Both the position numbers and the translations under genes were made by a program. From Actinomycetes bacterium (GTDB lineage Bacteria; Actinomycetota; Acidimicrobiia; Acidimicrobiales; Acidimicrobiaceae), in the NCBI GenBank assembly GCA_021844725.1, contig JAKBSX010000135.1, positions 1 to 7,255 on the forward strand: a stretch of DNA of 7,255 nucleotides, read 5' to 3'. The stretch's first letter is position 1. The number at the start of each line of letters is the position of its first letter. Below, in pieces: positions 6,168-7,255 of this stretch. Below the pieces are notes generated by a model. It made no database searches. It was not told where the DNA came from and worked only from the letters and a program-made list of their open reading frames with translations.

Positions 6168-7043
6168 TCAGGGAACAATCTTAGATAACGGAATCTCCAA
6201 GATATCAGTGGCACCAGCGTCTTTAAGTGCTGGAATCAAAGTGTTTATCTGGCTTCTTTCCACCACGGCCTCAACCGCATAACCAACGTCTCCATATAAC
6301 TTTGAGATAGTCGGTGCCTTCATAAATGGAATCGTATCTATCACTGAATTGAGATCGCCATCTCCAACATTCAATTTAACTAGCACGTTTCCTCTCGCCT
6401 TGAGAGCACCCATTAGAAGGGTCATGATTTGAGTCATTGCGTGCATCTTGACTGGATCCTTTGTAGCCTCAGGGTTTGCAATCACCTCAGTGTAAGACAC
6501 CAGTATGGTGTCGATAATCCTCAGCCCCGCCGCTCTGAGCGCCCGCCCTGTCTCAGTGATTTCTACAATTGCATCAGCTATGTCAGGAACCTTTGCCTCA
6601 GTCGCACCATAGGACAGCATAATCTCTGCAGAAATACCCAGCGAATCAAAGTAACGCTTGGTTAGCACCGGATATTCAGTCGAAACCCTTATCCCGGAAT
6701 GCAATTCTTGGGATGAACGGACCGGAGAATCATTAGCGACGGCCAGCACAATGCGGATCGGGTTCGAAGTAGCCTTGGAATAGGGCAACTCTCCCAGGCT
6801 GACTACCTCCGCTCCGCTCTCTTCGATCCAATCTCTCCCAGTTATTCCGAAATCAAACCTTCCCTCACCAACATAACTGGCGATCTCCTGGGGCCTTAAG
6901 ATACGGACTTCATCTATTCTGGGGTCGTCAATTCTTCCCCTATAGTCAACCTCCGAGGAACGGGAAACCCCCAAGTCGGATTGAGCAAATAGCTCTAAAG
7001 TAGCCTTCTCGAGTGACCCTTTGGGTAGTACTAAACGCAACAT
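6168..7043 (-). CDS. hisG: ATP phosphoribosyltransferase, long form
   Basis: This enzyme catalyses the first step of histidine synthesis, joining ATP and PRPP to give phosphoribosyl-ATP. At 291 residues it is the long form, with its own C-terminal regulatory domain and no need for HisZ. Visible motifs are LPKGSL (6-11), FDFGITGRDW (63-72), ATSNPIRIVLA (91-101), STEYP (121-125) and the PRPP-binding stretch YGATEAKVPDIADAIVEITETG (145-166). The ACT-like domain starts near 210 and includes LVKLNV and DLNSVIDTIPFMKAPTIS (230-247), where histidine normally inhibits the long-form enzyme. It starts at ATG 7043 with no strong Shine-Dalgarno. It lies 34 bases after ribH; hisE, which commonly precedes hisG in Actinobacteria, is absent here. 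Confidence 0.96.
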   Translation of the reverse strand: MLRLVLPKGSLEKATLELFAQSDLGVSRSSEVDYRGRIDDPRIDEVRILRPQEIASYVGEGRFDFGITGRDWIEESGAEVVSLGELPYSKATSNPIRIVLAVANDSPVRSSQELHSGIRVSTEYPVLTKRYFDSLGISAEIMLSYGATEAKVPDIADAIVEITETGRALRAAGLRIIDTILVSYTEVIANPEATKDPVKMHAMTQIMTLLMGALKARGNVLVKLNVGDGDLNSVIDTIPFMKAPTISKLYGDVGYAVEAVVERSQINTLIPALKDAGATDILEIPLSKIVP

Positions 7044-7077
7044 TTTATCGATCCATTTCGCATAACTTTATAAATAC

Positions 7078-7255
7078 TCAGCCGAGGATTGATCTCTTCA
7101 AATTAGCCATTTCAATTGCAGCCAAAGCAAACTCCAAGCCTTTGTTACCCAGCCTGGGGTCGCTTCTCTCAATGCCCTGCTCAATATTTTCGGTTGTGAG
7201 TACCCCAAATATAGTTGGAATACCGAACTCCAGCGCCACTTGGCTAATTTGAAGA
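7078..7255 (-). CDS. ribH: 6,7-dimethyl-8-ribityllumazine synthase, C-terminal part
   Basis: The last 59 codons, including TGA 7080-7078, of the enzyme that condenses 5-amino-6-ribitylaminouracil with 3,4-dihydroxy-2-butanone 4-phosphate in riboflavin synthesis. The visible protein reads [26 protein letters not shown], then [18 protein letters not shown]. It matches the RibH core (GIP-x-x-FGVLT, the Glu-Gln-x-x-Glu-Arg helix and GNKG). The active-site His and the N-terminal half lie beyond the right edge. The stretch before GNKG (SDPRL) departs from the common AG-T-K-A pattern, but the family call is firm. It probably shares a transcript with hisG. Confidence 0.92.
   Translation of the reverse strand, partial: LQISQVALEFGIPTIFGVLTTENIEQGIERSDPRLGNKGLEFALAAIEMANLKRSILG

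Noticed and set aside
7013..7252. Plus-strand open frame of 79 codons at the right edge
   Set aside because: It lies opposite the ribH C-terminus and the hisG start, both recognisable, and its product has no recognisable features.

Overview
The window is an actinobacterial housekeeping region, and I see no mobile element, CRISPR array or defence system in it. Lineage is inferred from three things: a DUF1844 gene sits divergently next to infC; rplT is followed by a SpoU-family RNA methyltransferase and then pheS-pheT, an order typical of Actinobacteria; and hisG is the long form. Base composition is roughly half G+C, far below streptomycetes and mycobacteria. That would suit an uncultured, moderate-GC actinobacterium, possibly Acidimicrobiia, but the rank is a guess.

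Layout from the right edge, reading the minus strand: the 3' end of ribH (7255-7078), hisG (7043-6168) and a small cold-shock-domain-like gene (6162-5938) form one co-directional block. The plus-strand DUF1844 gene (5594-5941) meets this block tail to tail, with the two stop codons overlapping. A leader of about 200 bases (5377-5593) separates DUF1844 from the second minus-strand block: infC (5376-4780), rpmI (4686-4492), rplT (4444-4076), a SpoU methyltransferase (4028-3270), pheS (3119-2058) and pheT (2040 to the left edge, incomplete).

The infC-rpmI-rplT-methyltransferase-pheS-pheT block supplies translation: an initiation factor, two 50S proteins, a probable rRNA 2'-O-ribose methyltransferase and both subunits of phenylalanyl-tRNA synthetase. 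HisG opens histidine synthesis, and RibH makes the lumazine precursor of riboflavin.

The main points of interest are these. (1) A perfect 28-base inverted repeat joins the first bases of the window to an internal stretch of pheT, which looks like an amplification or assembly chimera cutting pheT short. (2) infC has no ATG, GTG or TTG that preserves its conserved N-terminus; the best start is ATA behind a strong Shine-Dalgarno, fitting IF3 autocontrol. (3) The SpoU methyltransferase seems to have a similar hidden N-terminus. (4) The infC leader holds a 7-base perfect complement to the infC Shine-Dalgarno.
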